Of a stretch of DNA of 64,000 bases, positions 12,149 through 22,989 are shown piece after piece. This stretch comes from Parastagonospora avenae f. sp. tritici 18332-5. Taxonomy: Eukaryota; Ascomycota; Dothideomycetes; Pleosporales; Phaeosphaeriaceae. The notes under the pieces are model-generated. The model was not told where the DNA came from, searched no databases, and saw only the letters and a list, made by a program, of their open reading frames with translations. How positions within the stretch are numbered: the first letter of the stretch is position 1; every line of letters begins with the position of its first letter. The position numbers and the translations under genes were made by a program. The stretch is taken from the NCBI GenBank assembly GCA_022559985.1, contig JAFJTR010000108.1:1-64000 (forward strand), written 5' to 3'.

Positions 12149-12910
12149 GGCGCGTTCCGAGTAACGAAGTTGAGAAAGAAGCCGAACCGTGCCCGTTCGA
12201 GGCAGCGATCGGAGTTTCCGGCGGCGCTAGTCTACGCGCTTAATCGTCAAACCGAACGACGCCTCCTTCATTCCTACATTCTCAATTAAGACCTTCCGTC
12301 GTTTAATATCACCAGGCGTATATTGTTCGGCAGCAAGATGTACGGCGACGACATTCTCCAGTCACCACATAATCATACTGTAGAGTTTCTCAGAGTCCTC
12401 GGAGATAATGGTGGAAGGTGAACGCCATATAACGAGCGCAATACATATTAGTCGAACCGCGACGAGGCACTCGCGGTCATCTGGCACCAGCAACGACACC
12501 CACAGAGCGCTTCCTTGAGATACCTTGAAGGTGCCAAGGACCACGTACCACCTTGACGCTGCAGGCATCAGGAAAGGCTTTGTTAGCATTCTCGTCTGAA
12601 CGGTGCACTCGATGCACATGCCAGCCAATACTCTCCATCGATCGGGCTGGAATAGTCACAGGCAGGATTTTGCGGAGGCTGCTAGTCAGTCACATGCATT
12701 CTCTGGTCTTCTTGTGAAATTTATGCTTCCTTTCTTTTCGCCGACCTCACTCACTCTTTTCCTGGCCGCACTCATTGTCACTGCATCAATTCACACCTTT
12801 TTTTTTATCTTTCATCACTTTCGGCACTAAATTTCCGTTCTGCGCTAGGTACCTATACCAAATAACTGCTTTCCTGCTAATGTCCGTTTGTTAGACTTCG
12901 CTAGCCCACC
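12149..12910. other. Divergent intergenic region
   Basis: Between the Zn2Cys6 gene (minus) and the repetitive secreted gene (plus). Pyrimidine-rich stretch around 12700-12840 may belong to the plus-strand promoter. No supported gene. Confidence 0.5.
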
Positions 12911-14347
12911 ATGAGACGTCCCTTTGGGCATTTCCTCCTTGCAAATGCCTTGCTAGGCACCACAACTGGACAAGGTAATGTTCTTCCTGGAGGACTTCTA
13001 ACACCTAAGTCTAGAATTTAGGCAACCTCTTCTCTCTCTATTGGTGGCTGTCTCAACATCGCTGGCTCCTCTGTAGTGCCCAGTATGAGCGCATCTACTG
13101 CACCAGCCACTGGTGGCATCTTCAGCGGTGTTCTCGTTGCCATCAGTGGCAGCTCATCCGTATTTCTTAGCACGAGCGCAATCACCACCTCGGCAACTAC
13201 TGGCATCCTCTCCGGTCTTCCTAGCATCAGCCGCTCCATAGTCCCCAGCAGCAGCGCAACCGCTGCACCAGTTACCAGTGCCAGTCTCAACACTGGCAGC
13301 GGCTCCATGATATACAGCACGAATGCAACCATCGCCCCATCTACGAACGGCATCCTGGGTGGTATCCTAGGTGGTCTCATTGGCGTCGGTACCAGCAGCC
13401 CGTCCATACTTTCGGGTACACGTACGACTATTGTTCCCACCCCAACTGGCAGTCTCGATGGCGTCCTTGGTTTTAGTTCAGGTAAGAGTAGTACAACCAG
13501 TAATGCTAATTCTAGCCCAGCTTCTGGATCCTCCGGACTTGCCGGCCTGAATGATGTCCTCAATGGAGTAGGGGGAGCCGTCGGGAACGTTGCTTCTGAA
13601 CTAGCCAGTGCGGTCAGCGCCATTGTCACCCCCGTAGCGTCTGGTGTTGGATCTATCGTCGGCAATATTGTGTCCAACGCCGACAGCATAGTAGGCGCCG
13701 TTGTCACCCCGGCAGCTCCCGATATCACCAATCCCGTCAATGCTATAAGCACCGCTATTGGAGACGTTGTGTCCAACGTTGAAAGCCTAGCTGGCGCAAT
13801 CATCATCACTTCGCTAGCGTCTGGCGTTGCTAGCATTATAGATAGTGCCGGTGCTGCTTCCGATATCAACAGCGCGGTCGAAGTTTTCCTCACTCTGGCA
13901 ACTCCCAATATCACCAATTCCGTTGACGCTGTTGGCACCGTTGTTGGAGTCATTGTTTCCAATGCTGATAGCCTGGCTGGCGCAATTGCCACTGCGCTAG
14001 CGTCGTCTAGTGTTGCAAACATCATCGACAGTACCGGCACTATTGTTAGTGCTGCTTCCAATATCAACAGCGTAGTCGAACTCGTCACTCCGGTAGCTTC
14101 CAGTGTTAAAACTGCCGGTAACCCTGTTAGCACGCTCATCGGAGGTGTTGTGTCCAATATCAACAGCGTGGTCGAAGTCGTTGTCACTCCAGTAGCTTCC
14201 CATGTTAGCAACGCCATCAACTCCGTTGGCATGCTCATCGGAGTTGTCATGTCCAACGTGAACAGCACCGTCGCAGTAACAGTCACGCCGACCGCTTCTG
14301 GCGTTTCGAATTCTGCTAACCCTACTTCACCTGGATGCGATTTTTAG
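12911..14347 (+). CDS. Repetitive Ala/Ser/Val-rich secreted protein
   Basis: Exons 12911-12974 and 13077-14347, product 444 aa. A frame runs from the ATG at 12911 into the long repeat frame, but an in-frame TAG lies at 13019-13021. A 102-bp intron GTAATG ... CTGTAG (12975-13076, phase 1) removes it and keeps the frame, so this is the model chosen. The N-terminus is a moderate signal peptide. Residues about 25-180 are Ser/Thr/Ala/Gly-rich (likely O-glycosylated). From about residue 190 there are degenerate repeats of roughly 30 residues of the form V-T-P-V-A-S-x-V-x-x-I-x-x-x-V-x-S-N. It ends in S-P-G-C-D-F; I see no strong GPI signal. Such proteins are usually cell-wall or surface proteins; function is not known. 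The repeat also leaves a 422-codon frame open on the opposite strand, which I treat as a shadow. Confidence 0.65.
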
Positions 14348-14454
14348 CGTTTACTGCTTGCGTTTACTGCTTGCTACGTGGACGAGCTTCGAGAAAACAA
14401 CAGCTCGCAACTTTCATCGCAAACACTGTTAATGGGCAAATACACGCATCCAAT

Positions 14455-15282
14455 ATGTCGCGCAAAAGACTATGGGCGCAGATGCCAGCGACCGGGTGTG
14501 ACAATGTGCCAGATTTGGTACAACAGGACCACAGCGAGTTTCTGCTCGACATGTGAGTCACTCACTAGAAATCTCGTGCGCTTTCTGCTGAACGACTCAA
14601 GCCTCTTAAACAACGATATGGTCGCAGTCACCGTCAATCACGACTCACCGGTAAACTGGACGGCACCACGAGCCCTCCTACGACGAGTGTCCAGATACTT
14701 CGACCAAGAGCTATCCGAACCATCCGTGACTTCACTTGCATGTCTGGACATCTGGAACGACGCCTTCAAGCTCTTCCTCCAATGGTCTTTCTTCCAAAAA
14801 CATCAAGAGTACGCCTGGTACGCGCCCGAATTCGACAACAGCGAGAAGTGTTACAGCCTCGAGAAGGAGCCGCGTACATGGCCCACGAACTAGGAGGACA
14901 TCTCGACGCCCCAGCGTTCCAAGACTACGCTATGCAAAGACTATACAGAGCTTACTCAGTGAATGCACCCAAGGCTATTGCCACGCCTCTGATGTTCCAG
15001 ACGGTCGAGTGGGAGGGTTCTAAGCTTCGGGTGTTTCTTGAGGACTGCGTTATACGCAATTGGGGAGACGATGCGGAGGCTGACCATGAGCTTGCGGAGT
15101 GGTCGCAGGAGTTTTGCACGAGCGAGAGGTTCCTTACGAAGTTTGCGAGAGCTATGGGTGGGTATTTCGTTGGAGAAGAGACAGCAGCGGCCGATGGTTT
15201 TGGAGAAATACCTGGAGGAAGACATCTGAAGAGAATATTTACGACACACATGCACGCATATTTCCATTGGCACATACTCTAA
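14455..15282 (+). pseudogene. BTB/POZ-like gene with a single-base frameshift
   Basis: Exon 14455-14552, intron 14553-14601 (GTGAGT ... GCTGAAC ... AAG, phase 2), then a second exon from 14602. The joined protein reads as the fungal BTB-like family: N-N-D-M-V-A-V-T-V, then P-R-A-L-L-R-R-V-S-R-Y-F-D, then F-K-L-F-L-Q-W, the usual fold of strand, helix and helix that mediates dimerisation or cullin-3 binding. At about 14861-14871 (gagaaggagccg) the frame must shift by one base: the upstream frame dies at 14893, while the frame that continues the family (A-Y-M-A-H-E-L-G-G then A-P-A-F-Q-D-Y-A-M) is open to the TAA at 15280-15282. One extra G in the short G run would restore the frame, so this is a real pseudogene or a homopolymer assembly error. 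A splice solution with matching phase was searched for by eye and not found. Confidence 0.65.
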
Positions 15283-15966
15283 AACTTGATGGCGACGAAA
15301 ACAATCGAAGTCCGAAGACAAAAACATCGCGTATGTATAGCATGTGCTGGCGTTGAACAAAGCAAGTCCAAAGGCCACCAAAACCTCCCGCAGCCGCCAA
15401 GCCCACGCACATGACACCGCGTCTCTCCACCACTGCTCCACGCGTCACCACCATCCCGTCCCATCCCAAACCAAACCAATTCGTCATTTCTTGAATAACC
15501 CCTATTTCCCGCTGCCCAACTCCCATGTTCCGTACGTTTCAAACCCGCGGCTCGCTCGCTCCTTCGCCAGCCTCTCGTGCGTGGCTGGCGCGAGGCTGGT
15601 CGCCAACCACCCCAACGGCAACGCACGACCCCGCCTCGTCTGTACAAAAGTAGCTGCACGTCGCATTCCGACGATGCATCTTGGCTTCACTCGAGCATTG
15701 CGAAAGTTACACACGCGATATTATTACCCCGTAGAAATTATTCGACTTGAAGTTTCGAACTGAAGTTGCGCACTTGAACTTGGATTTGCACGGTTCATCA
15801 AGGTTGCTTGGACGATAGAGCTTGGACATCCAACTTTCCAACTACCCACCACACGAGTTTCGGTTCAGGTACGTTTTTCACTCACTACATCCACTCAAAG
15901 CCATATACTGACTTTCCACAGACTCTCCACAAACATCACACGACTCCCACCACACACACCGCAATC
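15283..15966. other. Intergenic plus 5' leader of the microprotein gene
   Basis: Nothing coding is supported up to about 15800. From there the sequence looks like a transcribed leader of the 47-aa gene; it contains a likely 5'UTR intron, listed separately. Confidence 0.45.
15869..15921 (+). other. Probable 5'UTR intron
   Basis: GTACGT donor, ACTGAC branch point 7 bp before a CACAG acceptor, total 53 bp: a textbook short fungal intron. It ends 45 bp before the ATG at 15967 and so would lie in the leader of the small membrane-protein gene, supporting that gene as transcribed. Confidence 0.55.
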
Positions 15967-16110
15967 ATGAAGCGCAACGTCGTCATCTTCCTGATCATCC
16001 TGATCCTCTTCATCCTCATCGCGGCCATCGCATACCTGATCTACTACCTGCAAACGCGCATGGCGGTCGGCGGCACGGCGAGCAGTGTGAGCGATATGAC
16101 GGAGCCATAA
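15967..16110 (+). CDS. 47-aa single-pass membrane microprotein
   Basis: One exon from ATG 15967 to TAA 16108-16110. After a basic start (M-K-R-N) comes one very hydrophobic helix, residues about 5-28 (V-V-I-F-L-I-I-L-I-L-F...Y-L-I-Y-Y-L), and a short polar tail ending D-M-T-E-P. The lysine/arginine before the helix and the length suggest a single-pass membrane protein; alternatively a signal anchor with the tail exposed to the lumen. Codons are GC-rich at the third position (ATC, CTC, CTG, AAC), unlike random sequence. The ATG has a fair Kozak context (aatcATGa) and sits 45 bp after a probable 5'UTR intron. Too short for standard gene callers. Function unknown; small tail-anchored or single-pass fungal proteins often act as subunits or regulators of membrane complexes, but that is inference. 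Confidence 0.6.
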   Translation: MKRNVVIFLIILILFILIAAIAYLIYYLQTRMAVGGTASSVSDMTEP

Positions 16111-16937
16111 ACGACTGCGAGGCACGAACGAGGGATGAGCATCGAGAAATGAGGAGAAATGGCAGGAAAATACACACTTACGAGACACGAAAGCATTGGG
16201 ATGGCGTTTGGGAATTGACTTTGGGTTCGGCAGGGCTATGTTGTTACCCGTGGACGGTTTAATGCGATGGGATGAGTGTTGGAGATATGCAGGGCGGACA
16301 ACTCGTGTTGGAACGAAGATATTGTTACGGAATGGAGGTGTATGTAGATAAAGTAAATGACAAAGGACGAGTTCAGACTCCAAGCGTACTTGATTCCCTC
16401 TTGGTGATTCTCAAACTTTTACTTTTCATGATCTTGCCAATGGCTCCGATCAAGTTCCCTCATGCTCGATCTTTTTTGAGGGTCGAGTGCCCTGCACAGA
16501 GAGTCCAAGTTCTAAAGGAGAGTCAATGTTTGCTTCGTGTCATGAAATTGATTGCACACAGTCTGCACCAAATGTTGAGTGTCTCAGTCATGGAATATGG
16601 TGAATGTCGATAATGCTATACAATACGTGAAACCCATTTTCGCAATCCTAACTCCATAGCTAATCCAGCTCTCAAAGAAAGTCCACCTTTATCCAAAATG
16701 CGCGACATGGTCCAACTGTACAGCCAACCGTGTATGCCTGACCTCGTGACGTACATTGGCGCAAAAGAAAATGTTGGAGGTGGAGAAAAGTAGGTGATAT
16801 CATGGTACGAGTGTTGGAGCGGGCTGGTCTGATTCGGGATTGATCATGACTGCGTCTGGAATGACCAGGCTTGAGAGTGCGACGGGTGTTGCTGATTCCG
16901 CGAGGCGGAGTGCCTTGAGATACCGGGCTTGTTGCCT
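16111..16937. other. Convergent intergenic region
   Basis: Between the microprotein gene and the end of the HP1 gene. No supported gene; presumably both 3'UTRs. Confidence 0.5.
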
Positions 16938-17867
16938 TCAATACACATCCTTCATAGAATCGTCGCCGCTCAGGCTTTCGTGAGTCTGTGTAAAGACGAG
17001 GTGGCTCTCATAATAGAGCAGCATCTGTAGCGTGTCAGTGTATTCTCTACGAATCATCTAGGATCCCCCCACCTTTTGTGGACATTTCTGGTAGATATGC
17101 TTGAGGGGGTGTTGTGTCTTCCTGTCGTTGTTCCACACCAGGTATGCGAATTTCGCCAGCTCGCCCGTCCTAGGGTCCACCTTCTCTTCGACAGTGTCAA
17201 TATAGTCGACGTCGTGCTCCCATGAGCCTTGCGGTGGGCTCCATTCTCGGTCTTGCTTCACACGCTTCGCCGTCGATGCGGATGTTCCAGACTTGGATTT
17301 ATTGGCGCCGGAGGCTCCCCCCTTGCGCTTCCCGGGGCCCTTGGGTTCTGGTCGGCCGCCGATTTCGTCAAAGTATTCGTTCATCACGTCGATGGCACCT
17401 TCCCTGTCCTCGTCAGCTCTCTGTGACTATGCGTTCGAGATTTCCCACCGTACATATTCGCCTCAGGCTCCCATGTTCGATCCTTGGGATTGTCATAGCC
17501 CTGCCACTTTACATTCAATACCAGATCGCCCTGGTGTTGTCAGTAATGCGCCTGAAGCATGCAGGAGCACCACCCACCTTAACGAACTTGTGTCCCACAA
17601 TCTTCTCGACAACATATCTGCGCAATTTAGCGCTCCATTCTGACCCGATGCGATGCAATGCGCCTACTCGTCTTCCGCTTCCTCCCCGTCATCGCTTTCT
17701 TCAACTACTTCTTCCACTGCCTTTGCTTGCTTGGTCGCCTTTCCTTTCTTGACTGGTGGAATCTCCTCCTCGCCGGAGGAATCGCGGTCGCTGAGCGCAG
17801 CTAAGGCATAATTAGTGGGCGAACATGGCGCGCAATCGATGCTTCATTCGCCGCACGTACGAGGCAT
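16938..17867 (-). CDS. Heterochromatin protein 1 homologue (chromodomain plus chromoshadow domain)
   Basis: Six exons on the minus strand: 17867-17861 (7 nt), 17800-17668, 17617-17578, 17530-17454, 17403-17073, 17024-16938; all phases match; product 224 aa. Residues about 5-46 are an acidic, phosphorylatable N-tail. The chromodomain (about 47-96) reads E-Y-V-V-E-K-I-V-G-H-K, then L-V-K/N-V-K-W-Q-G-Y and T-W-E-P-E-A-N-M; the aromatic cage residues Y, W and the W-E-P motif that bind methylated H3K9 are present. A basic hinge (K-G-P-G-K-R-K) follows, then the chromoshadow domain (about 135-215) with F-A-Y-L-V-W, and L-L-Y-Y-E-S-H-L in the last exon. Orthologous to Neurospora HPO and Aspergillus HepA, which read H3K9me3 and recruit DNA methylation or silencing factors. 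Starts 375 bp from the divergent CCT5 gene. Confidence 0.93.
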
Positions 17868-18242
17868 TCTGGAGAGCTGTCACTAACGATGGTGATGGAT
17901 TTTGAATGAATGTAAGAGCTTCGGCAAGCTCAAGGGCGACAAATCGGGTGCGATTGCAGTCGAGGCGACATGTGAGAGGGGTGATGTGGGAGCGGACACC
18001 CCGCTTGGTGGGTAACTCGGAGGTTGGAGCTATGGGAGAAGGCGCGTCGCGCGCCCGGGAGGGCCGTGCACTTCAAGATCTTGGCATTCTGGGGAATTTT
18101 CGATGAAGGTCAGAGCTGTTTACAAACTACCCCACCACCCCTCACTACAAGAAACACGCAGCAATTACTGCTTATAGATTTCTAGGGCTTGTTGGAGCTC
18201 TGACTTGTTTTATATTACCGTTCAGCGAGTCAAAACGCCAAC
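17868..18242. promoter_or_regulatory. Divergent promoter region HP1 / CCT5
   Basis: The 375 bp between the ATG of HP1 (minus) and the ATG of CCT5 (plus) must hold both promoters. No TATA box is obvious near either start, as is usual for housekeeping genes. Position is certain, elements inside are not resolved. Confidence 0.5.
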
Positions 18243-21009
18243 ATGGCGATGAGTAAGTTCAGGCGGCAGCAGTACTCAAAACTTTGGATACGCTCGATGA
18301 GACCTTTACCAGTGAATTGTTACTGACTTTGCTTGCTTTAGACCTTGATATGTCGAATGGTATGCACCCTCACCGCTCCCCGGCCGAGCCATCTTCCGCG
18401 AATCGAACAAGGCACTGACATTTCGGGATACAGCGCAGGTGATGAAGGATGAGGCGGGCAGGCCATTCATCATTGTCAGAGAGTACGTTGGACTTCTACA
18501 CGTGATTTTTGGATTCACACAAGGATAGCGGGTGCTAACAATTGGGTAGCCAAGGCAAGAAGAAGAGGCAACACGGCAACGATGCTGTCAAGTCGCACAT
18601 TCTCGCCGCGAAGACGGTAGCAAACATTGTCAAGACCTCTCTGGTACGCATACACGGCTCAATGAGACCAAGCAGGGGCTTATAGAACTCTAGGGACCCC
18701 GCGGACTCGACAAGATTTTGATCTCGCCCGACGGAGACATCACCGTGACCAACGACGGCGCGACCATTCTCTCGCAAATGGAAATCTCCAACCACGTCGC
18801 AAAACTACTTGTCGAGCTCTCCAAATCACAAGACGACGAGATCGGTGACGGAACAACTGGTGTCGTAGTTTTGGCGGGCGCACTTCTAGAGCAAGCGGCG
18901 GACCTGATTGACAAGGGCATCCACCCCATCAGGATTGCGGACGGATACGACCAGGCTTGCGAAGTTGCTGTTGCGAGGCTAGACGAGATCTCCGACGAGA
19001 TTCAATTCTCCAAGGAGGATACCGAGCAGCTGTTCAAGGTCGCGAAGACATCGCTGGGTAGCAAGATCGTTTCCAAGGCACACGACCAGTTTGCCCAAAT
19101 CGCCGTCGATGCCGTGCTTTCTGTTGCGGACTTCGACCGTAAAGATGTCGACTTCGAGCTCATCAAGGTGGATGGCAAGGTCGGAGGTAGGCTCGAGGAC
19201 ACACTGCTCGTGAAGGGTGTCATAATAGACAAGGACTTCTCGCACCCACAGATGCCCTCGGAGGTCAAGGACGCCAAACTCGCCATCCTCACATGCGCCT
19301 TCGAGCCCCCGAAGCCCAAGACCAAGCACAAGTTGGACATCACCTCAGTGGAGGAGTTCAAGAAGCTGCAAAACTACGAGAGCAATAAGTTCACCGAGAT
19401 GATTGAGCAAATCAAGAACACTGGCGCAAACGTGGTCATCTGCCAATGGGGCTTCGACGACGAGGCCAACCATCTTCTTCTCACAAACAAGCTACCAGCC
19501 GTACGATGGGTTGGTGGACCGGAAATCGAGCTGATCGCCATCGCCACAAACGGTCGTATCGTGCCACGCTTCGAGGATCTCAGCGCTGAGAAGCTCGGAA
19601 AGGCAGGCATCGTCCGCGAGCTCACATTCGGAACGACGAGGGACAAGATGCTGGTCATCGAGGAGTGCGCAAACACACGAGCCGTCACAGTCTTTGTACG
19701 AGGCAGCAACAAGATGGTATTCTTTGGGAAGTTCCGATCGAAGAATGTTGATTACTGACTCTGGCAGATCATCGATGAAGCGAAGCGATCATTACATGAC
19801 GCCCTTTGCGTCGTCCGAAATCTGGTTCGCGACAGCCGCATCGTCTACGGTGGCGGAGCCGCCGAGATTGCATGCTCGCTGGCAGTGGAAGACGCCGCAG
19901 TCAAGGTAAGCAGATGTCGCTTCTCCGGATCCACGCATGTCTAACTTCCTTTCTAGAGCCCCGGCCTAGAACAGTATGCGATGCGCGCCTTCGCCGACGC
20001 GCTCGACGCCGTTCCCATGGCGTTGGCTGAGAACTCCGGTCTCAGTCCTATCGAGACTCTGGCCAACATCAAGTCCCGACAAGCCAAGGAGAAGAACACA
20101 AGGTTAGGTGTTGACTGCATGCAGACCGGCAGCAATGGTAAGTGCACTATTTTGTCTTTCTGCAATCTTCCTTCCAATTATCCGCACTTGGTGTTTCCTC
20201 CAATACCTTCGATCCTCGGCAACACTATGGAATTCCTCTTATCCTCGCCGTTGTTGTCCGTCACTGCAACGCAACGCGGCACACGCACGGAGACGCATGG
20301 TAGCGCGGTCCCGTGGTGCATTCACCTATCCGTGTCCAACGCCTCCACGGGATATAGCGCTTCCCCCACGCAACACCAACGCACCGCGATTTCCAACGTT
20401 GCACCCACGAGCGGAAGTTGGTCGGATCACAAGAGCAACATTGCTTTGCTGTCACCACATCACCTGCGTCGCTTGACGCATTCGTGGCTGAAACTACTCG
20501 GATTCGTGCTAACGTGGCGCTATTGCAGACATGAAGGAGCACTTTGTTATCGACCCCTTGATCTCGAAGAGGCAACAGCTGTTACTTGCAACACAGTTGT
20601 GCAGAATGGTACTCAAGGTACGTATCGTATTTCGTTTTGTATTTGTCGCTTGTCGTTTGTTACAACGGGTCCTCTTGCTGTCCCTTCCGTCTGTGTCACC
20701 CCCTTCCGCCTCTTCATCCCTTGCTGTTCTCTTTTCTCGCTCCGTGTCCTAGCAATCACGGGGAAGCGGGGAAGTGATCCACGGGTCGCACACGCGCAAA
20801 TCTGCGTCGCATGTTACACGCGGCAAGCACCCCTTTGCCTGTCGTGTTTGTGATACAGACTCACCGTTTCCCCGACCTGATTACAAACAACAACCTTGCA
20901 TGCCGTTCTTCGCGCCTTGCATCTCTGCCCGCCACTTTACCCGAATGCTAATGACATTCTGCAGGTCAACAATGTTATCATTGCTGGAAACGACGAGCAG
21001 GATTTCTAG
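18243..21009 (+). CDS. CCT5: T-complex protein 1 (CCT/TRiC) subunit epsilon
   Basis: Nine exons: 18243-18252, 18342-18359, 18434-18482, 18550-18643, 18694-19716, 19768-19905, 19957-20137, 20529-20617, 20965-21009; every phase agrees; product 548 aa, the normal size. It is one of eight subunits of the cytosolic ATP-driven chaperonin that folds actin and tubulin. Group II chaperonin motifs are complete: G-P-R-G-L-D-K (58-64), T-N-D-G-A-T-I-L (76-83), the ATP-site G-D-G-T-T-G (108-113), and G-G-G-A-A-E in exon 6. The epsilon identity rests on the whole-length resemblance, on K-H-K-L-D-I-T-S-V-E-E in the apical domain and on the C-terminus V-I-I-A-G-N-D-E. Introns 1-6 are 51-89 bp, but introns 7 and 8 are 391 and 347 bp, unusual for this window. 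Confidence 0.95.
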
Positions 21010-22761
21010 ACGCCATTGCCGCAGTCAAGGGACTGACAAGCGCGAAGCATCGTTGCACAAGAGCTGGGTCCTGGACGTGGTCGTTGCGCAATTGAAGCGA
21101 TATGGTCAATGCTACGAGAGCTGTATACCACATAGACAAAGGAATCAAAAGTAAAACGCATTGCGCAAATACCCTGTCTTTGAAAATGGCCTCGATTTAG
21201 ATGCGCCTTCCACAGGATTGCGCGTGCGAGCGTTTTCGTCGATCTGAGGTGATTGTGACGTCGATGTTTCTCTAAATACTCAACATCCGAACAGCTGGAT
21301 GCAGAAATCGTCACACAAGTCTCTGGACTTTCTTATTGATGTCTGCCTACCTCGCCTGAGATGGCTACTCAAGAGTCAGCATGCCACATCCATCTTCCAT
21401 GAGCATGTGCTAGGACTATGTCTACACTTACTAGTCTCACAGCATTCGCTCAATATAGCTGCAAAGCTGTGAAATATTGTGAAGGACATCGTCTCCACAC
21501 TTGTTACTTATACGAGAATATGTTGGTTATAATTATCAAGGGCATTGTACCTCGCGCCTTTGCAACAACAAGCTGTACCTTCGGCTACAGAATTAGTTCG
21601 TGTGCTATGATTCTGTACAATAAAGGGCAGGCACAATTGAAATCGCCAGTAGGCCTTTGGCGAAGAAAGAAACCTAATAGCAACACGTGTTGTGAAGCAT
21701 ACTATGTAAACACATAAACACAGTAGCTTTGGTTATAGTCATTCGCAGCATGCGTTCCGGCGTGCCCCAGCCCAATGAAATTATACTTCGCAGCCAGATC
21801 CCCATAAGATCTCAGTCACTTCAATGCTGCCTAATGCCCAGCGCCGTCTCGATTCTATATTAGGCCGATCCGCATCAAGCTTGCATACATACAACATGTC
21901 CAGATATGAGTATGAGCATAGCACAGGTATTTTGAAAAGAAACCCGCCGTCCGGCCTTTTCACAGACAACGCTACCAACAGGTAGCAAGGTATACGAAGA
22001 ACCTCGCCGTTGTACGATTATACCGACGCCTAGTAAAACATAGCGTATAAGATCGCCTGCGCGTTTCCGCTTACCACATTTCTATTCGAGACCTCTTGGA
22101 CCGGTGCCTCTCCACGCGACCTTTTTGAACAGAGCGTACAGCCAGGGTCGAGTGCGCGGGTAACTTTCTATCAGCGTCTCGCAACGGACCGAAATTGTTT
22201 CAACGTTGCAGCGTTGCGCGGCACAACTCTGGGTCGATGGATTGATTGACGTACAGGCGTGCTAGGTATGTACTCGGTAGCTTGGTATGTCTGCGTGGTT
22301 CGGCCCGCTGTGCTTACAGCCGATCCGTCGTTATTGAGACCGCCAAATGCAGCCGGCGACCGAGTGCTAACTCATGGTACGCTCGTTTTCTACCATGTGT
22401 ACCGGACCGAGTGGGGTAACAGATACTCCGATTAGATGGTGATATCTTTAGGTGACGTGCGTCGCTCTTGTCAAGTACGCATATGTCGTTATGTAGATGA
22501 TACTGCGAATCAGAGGCCTTCGGCTTCTAGGAACGGGCTTAGAAACATGCTGACTACAGGCTGGGAGCTGGATCGCTGCACCTGGGAAGCGCCGATATTT
22601 TGCGCCGCCCTATTTCGCTCCGTAAAACTTGTATGATTTGACAATGCCTCCCGGCTCGTGGTGATGGCGGTTTTTACTGACAGTGTATTTATTACCTATG
22701 GTGTGCTTTGAGGCGCGCTGAGGTATGCTGCTTTGTAATGTGCGGCTGCGGTACTGACATT

Positions 22762-22762
<1 letters not shown>
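21010..22762. other. Intergenic, no gene seen
   Basis: Downstream of CCT5. Frames of 60-126 codons on both strands lack motifs and overlap each other. Ends at a long poly-C run. Confidence 0.5.
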
Positions 22763-22807
<45 letters not shown>

Positions 22808-22976
22808 GCCCCCCCCCCCTCCCCCCCCCCGCCCCCCCCCCGCCCCCCCCCCGGCCNNNNNNNNNNTTTTTTCTAACGTTGTTTTTTTTCCATGTGGTGG
22901 TTTTGGGGGGGCGGCGGGGTTTCCTTTTTTTAAGGGGGCGGCGCGGTGTCTCTCTTTCCCCCCCCCCCCCCCCCCC
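22763..22976. other. Assembly scar: poly-C runs around a 10-N gap
   Basis: From 22763 there are over 90 bases of nearly pure C with a few G/T, then ten N (22857-22866), a T-rich and G-rich patch, and another run of C up to 22976. This pattern is typical of failed sequencing signal or a forced join, and is unlikely to be real DNA of this composition. Sequence on either side may not be truly adjacent. Confidence 0.8.
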
Positions 22977-22989
22977 AGTGCTTGGCTGT

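Noticed and set aside
13018..14286. 422-codon frame on the minus strand
   Set aside because: It is the exact reverse of the repetitive plus-strand gene; Thr/Met/Leu/Ala-rich text mirrors the repeat. No splice sites or leader on that strand.
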